From Senegalia massiliensis (GTDB taxonomy: Bacteria; Bacillota; Clostridia; Tissierellales; SIT17), in contig NZ_LR130785.1 in the NCBI RefSeq assembly GCF_900626135.1, forward strand, positions 436,023-500,022: DNA of 64,000 nucleotides, given 5' to 3'. The notes below the pieces were generated by a model that had not been told where the DNA came from, searched no databases, and saw only the letters and a program-made list of their open reading frames with translations. The translations under genes were made by a program, and so were the position numbers. Shown one piece after another: positions 7,784 through 16,056 of this stretch (position 1 is the stretch's first letter; each line of letters begins with the position of its first letter).

Positions 7784-8739
7784 TTAAAAAAGGAAAATGG
7801 AAAGCTAGATTTAATATTGCAATTACTGCTATAGCAATTTTTATGGTTTTTAGTATAATACTTGGAATAATTACAAGTGTTTTTTATAATACTGGAAATC
7901 CTGCTAGAAGGGAGAATTATATTGATGCAATAAAATCAAGTATATATGTAACTAGACCAAATTTAAACTTTTCTTCTGTTGGAACTTCTCAAGAAAATTA
8001 CTTTACTATGAATACAGAAGGAAAACTTGAAAAGCAAGTAGGAGATGGATTTTATGATGGAGGGGAATTAGATGGAAAATTTCTATTTAATAAGGTGAAT
8101 TCAAATATTATAAAATTAGATTCAATTGAATCAATAGGTTTTATACATCCTGAGAAAAATTTAGAATATGATCCACAAAGTGATTGGGAGAAGCTTGAAA
8201 AATTGCATGAAGGAACTGTAGCAGAAGTATATGTTTCATTTGATAAATTATACAAAACAGATGAAATACTTGAAAAAATTGAGCCATCAAAATTAAATTG
8301 GCTATGGGCTGCTGTAGATATAGGAGATACAATACCTAGTGAAATGTTTTCAAATATAGGATTTCCTTCAAAACCTATGTGGAGGGAAGGAGATGGAATA
8401 ACCTATACAGAAGAAACTGAGGACACATTATTTGGTACACAAGTAGTTTCTGAATCAACATCATATTCTTCAGTAGATCCATATGGAAGTGGAAAATTAA
8501 GAGATAAAAACTTTTTAGAGACACTAGAATTTTTAAATGAATATAAAGATATAACTGGTAAAGTGGATTATACATTAGGAAAAAATATAAATAGCATTAT
8601 AAATCATATTGAAGAAAATGGAGTAAAAATATATGGTATGGTTATTACAGGACCTACTAAAGATATATTAAAGCTAAAAGAAGAAGATTATATAACAAAT
8701 ATGAGAGTGAAAGATGTAAAGCTTTGGAATCTAAATTAA
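7784..8739 (+). pseudogene. Anti-sigma factor, membrane and extracellular part of a split gene
   Basis: The frame is open from 7777 and reads GKWKARFNIAITAIAIF before the ATG at 7843, so the start at that ATG is inside the transmembrane helix and is not natural. One membrane segment (7810-7880) is followed by about 280 extracellular residues matching the C-terminal domain of Firmicute sigma-factor regulators (the VAEVYVSFDKLYKTDEI and KLNWLWAAVDIGDT regions). Its frame differs by one base from the N-terminal part. It overlaps the end of the convergent Crp gene by 9 bases. Either the gene is broken or the A run is variable. Confidence 0.75.
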
Positions 8740-9402
8740 CTTCTCTAAAGATGTATTATTTAATGTAGTAATCTTTCCTCTTGAAAGCCGTACATATCCT
8801 TCTTTTGAAAAGTGTTTTAACATTCTTGAAACAACTTCCCGAGCCGTACCTAAGTGCCTTGCAATTTGTTCATGAGTTAATGTTAGAACACTTTTTTCGT
8901 TTCTATATGACTCATCTAATAAAAAGGAAGCAAGTCTTTGGTCAAATTTCAAAAATAATATTTGTTCTATAGCAAACATTACATCTGAAAATCTATTAAC
9001 AGTTTGTTTGAGTAAAAAGTTTTCAACATATAGGTTTTTTGACAGTTTATTTATTACATTTATATCTATAGAAATAATTTCACCTCGAGTTTCTGAATCT
9101 ATATGAACATCAAAATTTATATTTTTAATGGCACAAGAAGCAGAAAGTACACATGTTTCATTTTTATTTACACGATATAGTGTAACTTCTTTACCTTCTT
9201 CTGAAAGCAAATAAGTCCTTATTATTCCTGATTTAACAATTAATACTCCAGAGCAACTATTTAAGTTATTATGTATAGCTTCATTTTTTTCAAACTTTCT
9301 TATTATAGAAGTATTTATAATTAAATTTTTATCTTCTTCATCTAAGTTAGACCAAAAATTTAGATTGTTTTTTAATATATCAATATCATTTTTATTTAAC
9401 AT
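8731..9402 (-). CDS. Crp/Fnr family transcription regulator
   Basis: The 223-residue protein has an N-terminal cyclic-nucleotide-type beta barrel (residues about 20-130), a dimer helix and a C-terminal winged helix (LTHEQIARHLGTAREVVSRM at about 175-195). The barrel carries ETCVLSASC with two cysteines that could respond to redox or metal, and there is one more Cys at NSCS. It lacks the N-terminal Fe-S Cys cluster of true Fnr. The gene is divergent from the YeeE/YedE pair, with a palindrome between them, so it probably regulates that pair and itself. The start has AGGAGG upstream on the minus strand. Confidence 0.88.
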   Translation of the reverse strand: MLNKNDIDILKNNLNFWSNLDEEDKNLIINTSIIRKFEKNEAIHNNLNSCSGVLIVKSGIIRTYLLSEEGKEVTLYRVNKNETCVLSASCAIKNINFDVHIDSETRGEIISIDINVINKLSKNLYVENFLLKQTVNRFSDVMFAIEQILFLKFDQRLASFLLDESYRNEKSVLTLTHEQIARHLGTAREVVSRMLKHFSKEGYVRLSRGKITTLNNTSLEKLI

Positions 9403-9435
9403 ATAATTTACCTCCTATTATATTTAAATATCTAA

Positions 9436-9448
9436 GTGACTTAGTCAC
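9436..9448. promoter_or_regulatory. Palindromic operator candidate for the Crp-type regulator
   Basis: GTGAC-TTA-GTCAC is a perfect palindrome in the 108-base divergent spacer. Its GTGA...TCAC halves resemble Crp-family sites (GTGA-N6-TCAC), here with N5. It is 34 bases from the regulator start and 63 bases from the transporter start. Confidence 0.55.
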
Positions 9449-9510
9449 AGAAATATATTATATCATAATGTATATTATATATAGGAAAAATTTTTAGGAG
9501 GTATATATTA

Positions 9511-10107
9511 ATGAATAATAAATGGTTAATTAAAGGAGTTATATTAGGCCTTGCCTTTTTCTTAGCAGTTTTATTGATAAAACCAATAGGAGTATCAACT
9601 CAATTTGTAATACTTGATGGTATAATACACAATGCAATAGATTCAGATGTAATAACAGAAGATGAAAACAGTCCAACAGGATATACTAGTACAAATGCAT
9701 ATTATGCAAAAAGTGATGGTAAATATGCAAAAGCAATAGAAAATCCATTAAATTATAGTTTTGTATTTGTACTTGCAATACCTTTAGGAGCATATTTAGC
9801 TTCTAAATTAAAATCAAAAAAGGCTATAGAAGATGAAGTTGAAAAAGATATAAATTCAAATGACTTAGAAGAGTTAAAAGGGTCAGATGAAAGTTTTATC
9901 AAAAAATATGGACCAAGTTTTATATCTGGTATTTTATTGTTATTTGGAGCTAGAATGGCAGGAGGCTGTACAAGTGGTCATATGATGAGTGGAATTATGC
10001 AAAGTAGTGTAAGTGGATTTGTATTTACAATAGCTGTATTTGCTACTGCAGTACCTGCAGCAATAATTTTACCAAAGATGATATTTAAGAAAGGGGCTAA
10101 GGTATAA
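9511..10107 (+). CDS. YeeE/YedE family sulfur-compound transporter, first half
   Basis: The 198-residue membrane protein has about five hydrophobic segments and the signature GARMAGGCTSGHMMSG near residue 150; the Cys in GGCTSGH is conserved in YeeE/YedE (TsuA-like) proteins that import thiosulfate or related sulfur compounds. A hydrophilic loop of about 60 residues lies between the first two segments and looks extracytoplasmic, followed by a charged cytosolic stretch before the signature. The next gene overlaps its stop and holds the second half with its own Cys motif, so the two form one transporter. Ribosome site AGGAGG at 9497. Confidence 0.85.
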   Translation: MNNKWLIKGVILGLAFFLAVLLIKPIGVSTQFVILDGIIHNAIDSDVITEDENSPTGYTSTNAYYAKSDGKYAKAIENPLNYSFVFVLAIPLGAYLASKLKSKKAIEDEVEKDINSNDLEELKGSDESFIKKYGPSFISGILLLFGARMAGGCTSGHMMSGIMQSSVSGFVFTIAVFATAVPAAIILPKMIFKKGAKV

Positions 10108-10670
10108 TGGAAATATTACTTGCAATATTATTAGGAGGATTTTTCGGTTTCGCACTATATTATGTAGGTTCAACAAGTTCATTTAATTTAAGGAGTATGC
10201 TTAGTCTTAGATACTTATCACTTATGAAAATAATATTATTTGCAATAGGATTTTCAAGTGCTTTAGTTTCTATTTTTGCACTTATAGGAATATTTGATAT
10301 ATCACATTTAAGTGTAAAATCAACTAATCTAGGTGTTATAGTAGGTGGACTTATATTTGGGTTAGGATTTGGTTTTGCAGGAAAATGTCCAGGGACATGT
10401 GTTGCAGATAGTTCAAGTGGAGGACTTAAAAAAGCAATATCAGTTATATTAGGTGGATTAGTAGGTGCATTTATATTTACACTTTCGTATGGTTCATTTA
10501 AAGAATTAGGACTATTTGATATTATGGATATGGGAAAAATGACATTATTTAATATATCAGAGGAATTTCCTTCTGTATTCAATATAGGATTCGGTGGATT
10601 GTTATCTATGGGTATAGTAATTATGATTATAGCATATATCTTACCTATGAATATAAAAAAAAGAGGATAA
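10107..10670 (+). CDS. YeeE/YedE family sulfur-compound transporter, second half
   Basis: The 187-residue protein has about five membrane segments and GFGFAGKCPGTCVADSSSG near residues 90-108, the matching Cys-containing signature of the second YeeE/YedE repeat. Its start overlaps the stop of the preceding gene, so translation is probably coupled. The substrate is unknown: thiosulfate import is shown for some relatives, and selenium or other sulfur species are possible. It ends just before a strong bidirectional terminator. Confidence 0.85.
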   Translation: MEILLAILLGGFFGFALYYVGSTSSFNLRSMLSLRYLSLMKIILFAIGFSSALVSIFALIGIFDISHLSVKSTNLGVIVGGLIFGLGFGFAGKCPGTCVADSSSGGLKKAISVILGGLVGAFIFTLSYGSFKELGLFDIMDMGKMTLFNISEEFPSVFNIGFGGLLSMGIVIMIIAYILPMNIKKRG

Positions 10671-10671
10671 T

Positions 10672-10704
10672 AAAAAGGATTTGGCATATGCCAAATCCTT
10701 TTTT
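10672..10704. terminator. Strong bidirectional terminator
   Basis: A perfect 32-base palindrome (arms 10672-10687 and 10688-10703) is centred on GGCATATGCC, with an A run on one side and a T run on the other. It serves both the transporter pair and the convergent aldehyde dehydrogenase. Confidence 0.9.
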
Positions 10705-10706
10705 AA

Positions 10707-12113
10707 CTAACTAAATACAGCCTTTTCTTGAAGAAATGCTTCAAATCCTGCAATTCCACCTTCACGACCAATTCCAGAATGTTTATATCCACCAAATGGA
10801 GCCTTGTGAGAAGCATTTCCTTCATTTACAGTAATAGTTCCTGCTTTTATTTTATTTGCGATTTCCTTTGCTTCCTTTTCAGGACCAAATACTGCACCAG
10901 CTAGACCAAATGTAGTATCATTTGCTATTTTAATAGCATCTTCCTTATCTTTATAAGTTATAATCGATAAAACTGGTCCAAATATTTCATCAGTTGCAAT
11001 GCTCATGTCATTTTTTACATCACTAAATACAACAGGACCTACATAATATCCTTTGCTATCATCCTTTGGCACTTCACCATAAATCATATTAGCGCCTTCA
11101 TCTAGGCCTTTTTCAATATATTTCTTAACTTTATCAAATTGTTTTTTACTTACAACAGGACCTACTATTTTTTCTTCACTATATGGATCGCCAAACTTAT
11201 ATTTCTTACTCATATTTACTACTAATTCTTCTATTTTTTCCTTTTCATCTTCTGGTACTAGTAGTCTTGTAAATGCACTACAAGTTTGACCGGTATTATT
11301 ATATACAGTATTTAATGTCTTTTTTATTCCAAGCTCATAATCTCCACCTTTTAGAAGTACTGCAGGAGATTTACCTCCAAGTTCAAGAGTTACTTTCTTT
11401 ATTCCATTCATTGCTGCTTCTCCTACTTTCCTACCACCTTCAACTGAGCCTGTAAATGATACTGCATCTATATCTTTATGATTTGTTATCATATCTCCAA
11501 CTTCAGAGCCTGCTCCTGTTACCATATTAAATACTCCCTTTGGAAATCCTGCCTTGTCAAAACATTCTGCTAAGGTATATGCTACAAGTGGCGTTTTTTG
11601 ACTTGGTTTTAATACTATTGTATTTCCTACAAGTAGTGCAGGAATTATCTTCTTTATAATTTGTCCAAGTGGATAGTTCCAAGGAGTAATTGCTCCAATT
11701 ACACCAAGTGGTTCTTTTCTAACTTTAAAACCATCTTTTTCTACTTCATATTCGTAATTCTTTGCTATATCCATAAAATCATCCATTACATCAATATATG
11801 GCTGAACTTGTGGATTAAGTGCAAAAGCTTTACTTCTTCCCAGTTCATCCATTATGATTCTAACCATTTCATCTTTTTTATTTTCCATTTCTTGTTTTAA
11901 TTTTCTAACTAATTCTATTCTTTTATCTAAGGCTTCATACTGCCATGTTTCAAATGCTCTTTTTGCAGCACCTACAGCTTTTTCTACATCTTCCTTATTT
12001 GAAGCAGGAACTTTTGCAATTATTTCTTTATTTGCAGGATTTTCTACTTCTATAGTTTCAGTGCTATTTGGTTCAACCCATTTTCCATCGATATATAATT
12101 TATTATAATCCAT
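10707..12113 (-). CDS. NAD(P)-dependent aldehyde dehydrogenase
   Basis: The 468-residue protein is a complete ALDH-superfamily enzyme that oxidises an aldehyde to its acid. It shows TPWNYPLGQ with the catalytic Asn at 146, FTGSVEGG at 220-227 in the cofactor site, the catalytic Glu at 244 in LELGGKSP, and the nucleophile Cys at 278 in TGQTCSA. The C-terminus has APFGGYKHSGIGREGG. The substrate cannot be deduced. It stands alone with GGAGGAATG upstream and is divergent from the histidine kinase gene. Confidence 0.92.
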   Translation of the reverse strand: MDYNKLYIDGKWVEPNSTETIEVENPANKEIIAKVPASNKEDVEKAVGAAKRAFETWQYEALDKRIELVRKLKQEMENKKDEMVRIIMDELGRSKAFALNPQVQPYIDVMDDFMDIAKNYEYEVEKDGFKVRKEPLGVIGAITPWNYPLGQIIKKIIPALLVGNTIVLKPSQKTPLVAYTLAECFDKAGFPKGVFNMVTGAGSEVGDMITNHKDIDAVSFTGSVEGGRKVGEAAMNGIKKVTLELGGKSPAVLLKGGDYELGIKKTLNTVYNNTGQTCSAFTRLLVPEDEKEKIEELVVNMSKKYKFGDPYSEEKIVGPVVSKKQFDKVKKYIEKGLDEGANMIYGEVPKDDSKGYYVGPVVFSDVKNDMSIATDEIFGPVLSIITYKDKEDAIKIANDTTFGLAGAVFGPEKEAKEIANKIKAGTITVNEGNASHKAPFGGYKHSGIGREGGIAGFEAFLQEKAVFS

Positions 12114-12264
12114 TATTCACATTCCTCCTTAAAGCTATTTATACCTCATAAGAGCTAAATTAATCAAAGGTTAGAATTAATAGTAATATGATTAAGTTGA
12201 ATGTAAAAATAAATAATGATAAAATTAATTCATTAATTATGTAGATAAGCTAAATTAGAAATGG

Positions 12265-13074
12265 ATGTGCAAAATGAATAGAAAAGACATATATAAAATT
12301 GTTATATCTATATTACTTGGAATTTTAACTTTTATAGCAACATTTATTTCAATTAAAATAGATTTTAATGGATTTTCAATCAATTTTATATGGAGTTTAA
12401 TACTGCCACTTTTAGTAACATTATCATTGGGAATGAAATATGGAATACTTAGTATTACTACTGGGCTAGTCCCATTATACCCGTTCTTTTTAGGATCTTA
12501 TAATGGTTGGGCATCTTTAGTTCCTGCTATATCATTATATTTATGGATAATTATTCATGGATTTGGAAGAGATAAAAGAATATATAACAATAAATTTTAT
12601 TATAATATTTATTTTGTGCAATTTATATATAATATATTAAGAATGATACTTTATCTGAGTCTATTTCCTATTTTAATTAGATTTAATCCACCTTTTTGGA
12701 ATCCAGGTGCATATACGGAAATTGAAATAGGTATTGTATTATTATTTGCTATAAAAGGTGTAATTGTAGAATCTATATTTTTAGCATTAGCTGATGCACT
12801 TTTACAATTAGGGTTTGTCAGAAAGATATTTAAATTAGAATATTCAAAAGCTGCAAGATACAATACTAGGATAATGGCATTGATAGTATCTTTTGGATTG
12901 ATGTTTACTTTATTAATTTCTTCAGTAAATAATTATATTATAGATAAAAACCCCACTCTAGATTGGATTATATATCCAGATGAAAAGACAAAAATAACCT
13001 TTTTATTATCCTTTGTATTATTCATAATAATGGGAGGAATATTAGTTAGATTTGCAGAAAAAAAGAAAAGTTAA
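12265..13074 (+). CDS. Membrane sensor domain of a split histidine kinase (zero-frame product)
   Basis: The 269-residue frame has about six or seven hydrophobic segments and no known extracellular domain, and ends EKKKS-stop at 13072-13074. The kinase core continues in the -1 frame directly after it. The junction is the heptamer A AAA AAG (13059-13065), correctly phased in the zero frame: a -1 slip gives ...AEKKEKLNDELESRVEKRT, restoring a full kinase of about 512 residues. Either this is programmed frameshifting, an A-run indel of one base, or a sequencing error. The start could be 12265 or the ATG at 12274; neither has a strong ribosome site. Confidence 0.7.
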   Translation: MCKMNRKDIYKIVISILLGILTFIATFISIKIDFNGFSINFIWSLILPLLVTLSLGMKYGILSITTGLVPLYPFFLGSYNGWASLVPAISLYLWIIIHGFGRDKRIYNNKFYYNIYFVQFIYNILRMILYLSLFPILIRFNPPFWNPGAYTEIEIGIVLLFAIKGVIVESIFLALADALLQLGFVRKIFKLEYSKAARYNTRIMALIVSFGLMFTLLISSVNNYIIDKNPTLDWIIYPDEKTKITFLLSFVLFIIMGGILVRFAEKKKS

Positions 13075-13802
13075 ATGATGAACTAGAATCAAGAGTAGAA
13101 AAGAGAACAAGAGAGCTTAGAGAATCAGTAGAAGAATTAGAAGGTTTTTCTTATACAATTTCTCATGATATAAAATCACCACTTAGAGCTATAGATACTT
13201 ATAGTGAATTTTTAATAGAAGATTATGATGAGATATTACCAAATGATGCAAAGGATATGATATTTAATATAAGTAAAACCAGTAAAGATATTATATTATT
13301 AACTGATAAATTATTAGAGTATTCAACTACAAATAAGAAACAATTAGAGAAAAAAGAAATTGATATAGAAAATATGATAAAGGATATAACTAATAGGCTT
13401 AAAATTACTGTATATAAAGATATAGATTTAATATTCAACAATAAATTACCAATTATAAAAGGAGACAAAGTTCTTTTAGAGCAAGTTATTTTAAATATAA
13501 TTTCTAACTCTATAAAATTTTCAAATATGAGAGAAAAGATAATTATAATTGTAGATTATATAGAGGGAAAAAATGAGTATATATTTAGTATTAAAGACAA
13601 TGGAGTAGGTTTTGATATAGAGTATTCTCATAAGTTATTTTCACTATTTAAAAGACTTCATAGAAAATCTGAATTTGAAGGTACAGGAATTGGTCTTGCA
13701 ATAATAAAAAGAATAATAGAAAAACACAAAGGAAGAGTTTGGATAGAAGGTAAAGTGAACCAAGGTACTACTATTTATTTTACAATACCTAAGGAGAATT
13801 GA
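13065..13802 (+). CDS. Histidine kinase core, -1 frame continuation
   Basis: After a coiled-coil (LNDELESRVEKRTRELRES), this part carries the H-box FSYTISHDIKSPLRA, the N-box EQVILNIISNSIKFS, the G1 box DNGVGFD and GTGIGLAI. All are needed for autophosphorylation, so the catalytic core looks intact. No ATG lies near its beginning in this frame; the ATG at 13257 is after the H-box and would make a dead fragment. Its activity therefore depends on frameshifting into it from the upstream membrane domain, or on a variant allele. It ends 4 bases before the response regulator gene. Confidence 0.75.
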   Translation, partial: EKLNDELESRVEKRTRELRESVEELEGFSYTISHDIKSPLRAIDTYSEFLIEDYDEILPNDAKDMIFNISKTSKDIILLTDKLLEYSTTNKKQLEKKEIDIENMIKDITNRLKITVYKDIDLIFNNKLPIIKGDKVLLEQVILNIISNSIKFSNMREKIIIIVDYIEGKNEYIFSIKDNGVGFDIEYSHKLFSLFKRLHRKSEFEGTGIGLAIIKRIIEKHKGRVWIEGKVNQGTTIYFTIPKEN

Positions 13803-13806
13803 AATT

Positions 13807-14847
13807 ATGTATACAGTTATGATAGTAGATGATATGGAGATAATGAGAAGAAGAATAAAGAGGTTAAATATATGGAAAGACAATAATGATTTTAAAATAT
13901 TAGACGAAGCTGAAGATGGAGAAATAGCATTAGAAAAATTAAGAAAAAAAAGAGTAGATTTACTTATAACTGATATTTCTATGCCAGTAATAGATGGAGT
14001 AGAGTTGTTAGAGAAAGTTTATAAAGAAAATTTAGCAGGGGCAGTAGTATTTTTAACTGAACATAAAGATTTTAGTTTTGCAAAAAAAGCTATAAGATAT
14101 GATATATTTGATTACCTTTTAAAGCCTGTAAATAACGAAGATTTAAAAGAATTATTAAAGAGAGTAAAAAGATATTTAGGACAAAATTTAGATATATATT
14201 ATCCTAAAAGTCAAGTAGATAACTATATTAAAGATATTTGTAATACAAAGATGGGAACAGAAAGGATTAATATAATTATAGATAATATTATTTCTGTATT
14301 AGATGGAGATGTATCAAAGATAATCATCATATTACAAAAGCTATATGAAGATATAATAAAAAATATTATTAAAAATCATAATTGGATATTAAACTTTCTA
14401 GATAGATCAAATTATAATATAGATTTAAATCAGTATAAAAATATAAATAATATAAAGAAAGTAATACTACAAAAAATAACAGAGATATTATATATTAAAA
14501 ATAAGTTTATATTGAAAGGTAAAACTTATTTAATAGAGGATATTTGTGGGTTTATACTTAATAATGTAGAAAGTGATATAAATATGGAACGTATTTCTAA
14601 TACTTTTTTTCTATCTAAAAACCATTTAGGTGATGTATTTAAAAATGAAACTGGTATTACCATTAGAGATTATATAGCTATGGTAAAAATAGAAAGGGCC
14701 AAATATTTATTGAAGCAAGATGATTTGAAGGTGTATGAAATAGCAGAAAAATTAGAATATAGTGTAGATTATTTTAGTAAATTATTTAAAAAGCATGAAG
14801 GTATATCACCTACAAATTATAAAAGCAAAAATATTAACAAGCATTAA
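13807..14847 (+). CDS. YesN-type response regulator (REC plus AraC-family HTH)
   Basis: The 346-residue protein starts with a receiver domain: acidic pair VDD at 8-9, phospho-acceptor Asp 56 in LLITDISMP, and LLKP with the conserved Lys near residue 105. A linker of about 120 residues follows. The C-terminal AraC/XylS helix-turn-helix domain (about 245-340) has MERISNTFFLSKNHLGDVFK and the second helix pair KVYEIAEKLEYSVDYFSKLF. It is the partner of the split kinase just upstream. Its likely target is the adjacent lipoprotein gene, which is an inference from position only. Confidence 0.9.
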   Translation: MYTVMIVDDMEIMRRRIKRLNIWKDNNDFKILDEAEDGEIALEKLRKKRVDLLITDISMPVIDGVELLEKVYKENLAGAVVFLTEHKDFSFAKKAIRYDIFDYLLKPVNNEDLKELLKRVKRYLGQNLDIYYPKSQVDNYIKDICNTKMGTERINIIIDNIISVLDGDVSKIIIILQKLYEDIIKNIIKNHNWILNFLDRSNYNIDLNQYKNINNIKKVILQKITEILYIKNKFILKGKTYLIEDICGFILNNVESDINMERISNTFFLSKNHLGDVFKNETGITIRDYIAMVKIERAKYLLKQDDLKVYEIAEKLEYSVDYFSKLFKKHEGISPTNYKSKNINKH

Positions 14848-14862
14848 TTTGTCATGGTAGAA

Positions 14863-14940
14863 TCCTTAATTAGTACATGGTATTTATAACTATATTTTTA
14901 TATGATAAATATATAACAAATATTATATATGTACTAAGGA
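14863..14940 (+). promoter_or_regulatory. Possible long-range pairing over the lipoprotein ribosome site
   Basis: TCCTT-AAT-TAGTACAT (14863-14878) can pair with ATGTACTAAGGA (14929-14940), covering part of the AAGGAGG ribosome site of the next gene. The loop is about 50 bases and the structure is unproven. Confidence 0.25.
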
Positions 14941-14949
14941 GGAAATCAA

Positions 14950-15906
14950 ATGAAAAAATTTATTAAGTTGTTATCTATATCATTATTAATGTTTATATTT
15001 GTAGGTTGTAGTAATGGAGATGCAGAAACTTCAAAGAATGATGATAAAAATGAAGAAAAAGCAGATGCAACATCACAAGCATCACAAGAAGTTACAGAAA
15101 TAGAACTTGAATGGGATATTCAACCAGATCTTGGAATAATAAAAGGTGATTATTATAGAGTAGAAGAGCGTTTTAGACAAGGTCATCTTGGGATATTAGA
15201 AGTTGTAAAAAATGAAGATGAGATAGTAAATGTAGAGTTTAATGAGTTAGGAAGACCTAATTATTATGTTCGTTATTATCAAAATGTTCCTAAGCGTATG
15301 TCAGAATATAATTTCACTATGGGAGCTAAAAAAGGAGCTGCTTGGATACAATCAGTTGTACTTGTAGAAGAACAAATGTTAGAAGAGCAAAGAATAACAG
15401 GAAAGTTTGACACAATATCTGGAGCATCAAATAGTGTAAATCAATCTATGTTACCCCTTGCAAAAGAAATATCTAAAAAATTAGATAAGCCATCAGGACA
15501 GAAATATTATAGTATTGCAGAAGATCTTGGAGGTGGATTAACAGGTTATTTAAAAGTAGTTTTAGAAGATAAAAAGATAGTTTCAGTAAAATATGATGAA
15601 ATATTTGCAAATACACCTGAAGAAATAGAAGATCCTAAGTTGAAAAAACTCTATAGACAATCAAAATATGAGTCAGTAGAATATGAAGAACCTTCTCGTA
15701 TAGGATTTAATGTTCAAATGGATGCTTTAAATGAAAAAGTAATAGAAACTCAAGATTTATTAGATTTATCAGGATTACCATCAACAGATGAAACTGGAGA
15801 TTATGCTTCAAGTGGTTTTACAATTAGAAATGAATCATGGGATAATTATTTAAAATTAGCAGAAAAATTAAAAGCTGAAATAGAAAAGGATGGAAACATA
15901 TTATAA
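14950..15906 (+). CDS. FMN-binding-type lipoprotein
   Basis: The 318-residue protein begins with a lipoprotein signal (lipobox FVGC, Cys 20), then a charged linker to residue 50. Two similar segments follow (about 65-170 and 175-315), each with a pattern like GxLxVVxxxxxIVxVxxxE. The first ends with DTISGASNS (154-162), matching the Dxx[ST]GA[ST] motif to which ApbE attaches FMN through a phosphoester bond. The second half lacks an obvious copy. It resembles extracellular flavoproteins such as PplA of extracellular electron transfer, though no electron-transfer genes are adjacent. Ribosome site AAGGAGGA. Confidence 0.7.
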   Translation: MKKFIKLLSISLLMFIFVGCSNGDAETSKNDDKNEEKADATSQASQEVTEIELEWDIQPDLGIIKGDYYRVEERFRQGHLGILEVVKNEDEIVNVEFNELGRPNYYVRYYQNVPKRMSEYNFTMGAKKGAAWIQSVVLVEEQMLEEQRITGKFDTISGASNSVNQSMLPLAKEISKKLDKPSGQKYYSIAEDLGGGLTGYLKVVLEDKKIVSVKYDEIFANTPEEIEDPKLKKLYRQSKYESVEYEEPSRIGFNVQMDALNEKVIETQDLLDLSGLPSTDETGDYASSGFTIRNESWDNYLKLAEKLKAEIEKDGNIL

Positions 15907-15915
15907 TTAATTAAG

Positions 15916-15947
15916 ATAAGGATACTATTAATAGTATCCTTATTTTG
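15916..15947 (+). terminator. Rho-independent terminator
   Basis: A perfect 28-base palindrome (15916-15943) around CTATTAATAG is followed by TTT. Confidence 0.85.
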
Positions 15948-16056
15948 GTTTATCCATTAAAATGAATATATTTCTTTTTTTTCATAATTTTATATATTGG
16001 ATATAATAAGTAGCTGTGTTACAATGATTATATTTCATCATAAATGGGGGATCATA

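Noticed and set aside
7843-8739. Independent gene starting at ATG 7843
   Set aside because: The ATG lies inside the membrane helix; the upstream frame continues the anti-sigma protein, and there is no ribosome site.
10160-10687. Long minus-strand open frame opposite the second YeeE/YedE gene
   Set aside because: It has no ribosome site, its composition mirrors the opposite-strand gene, and it would lie across a strong terminator. It is a shadow of the membrane protein gene.
12114-12264. Riboswitch or T-box between the aldehyde dehydrogenase and the kinase
   Set aside because: The spacer is short and AT-rich with no conserved motif or long hairpin set.
13257-13802. Independent small ATPase gene starting at ATG 13257
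   Set aside because: It would lack the H-box, which is encoded in the same frame just upstream, and has no ribosome site. It is the tail of the kinase.
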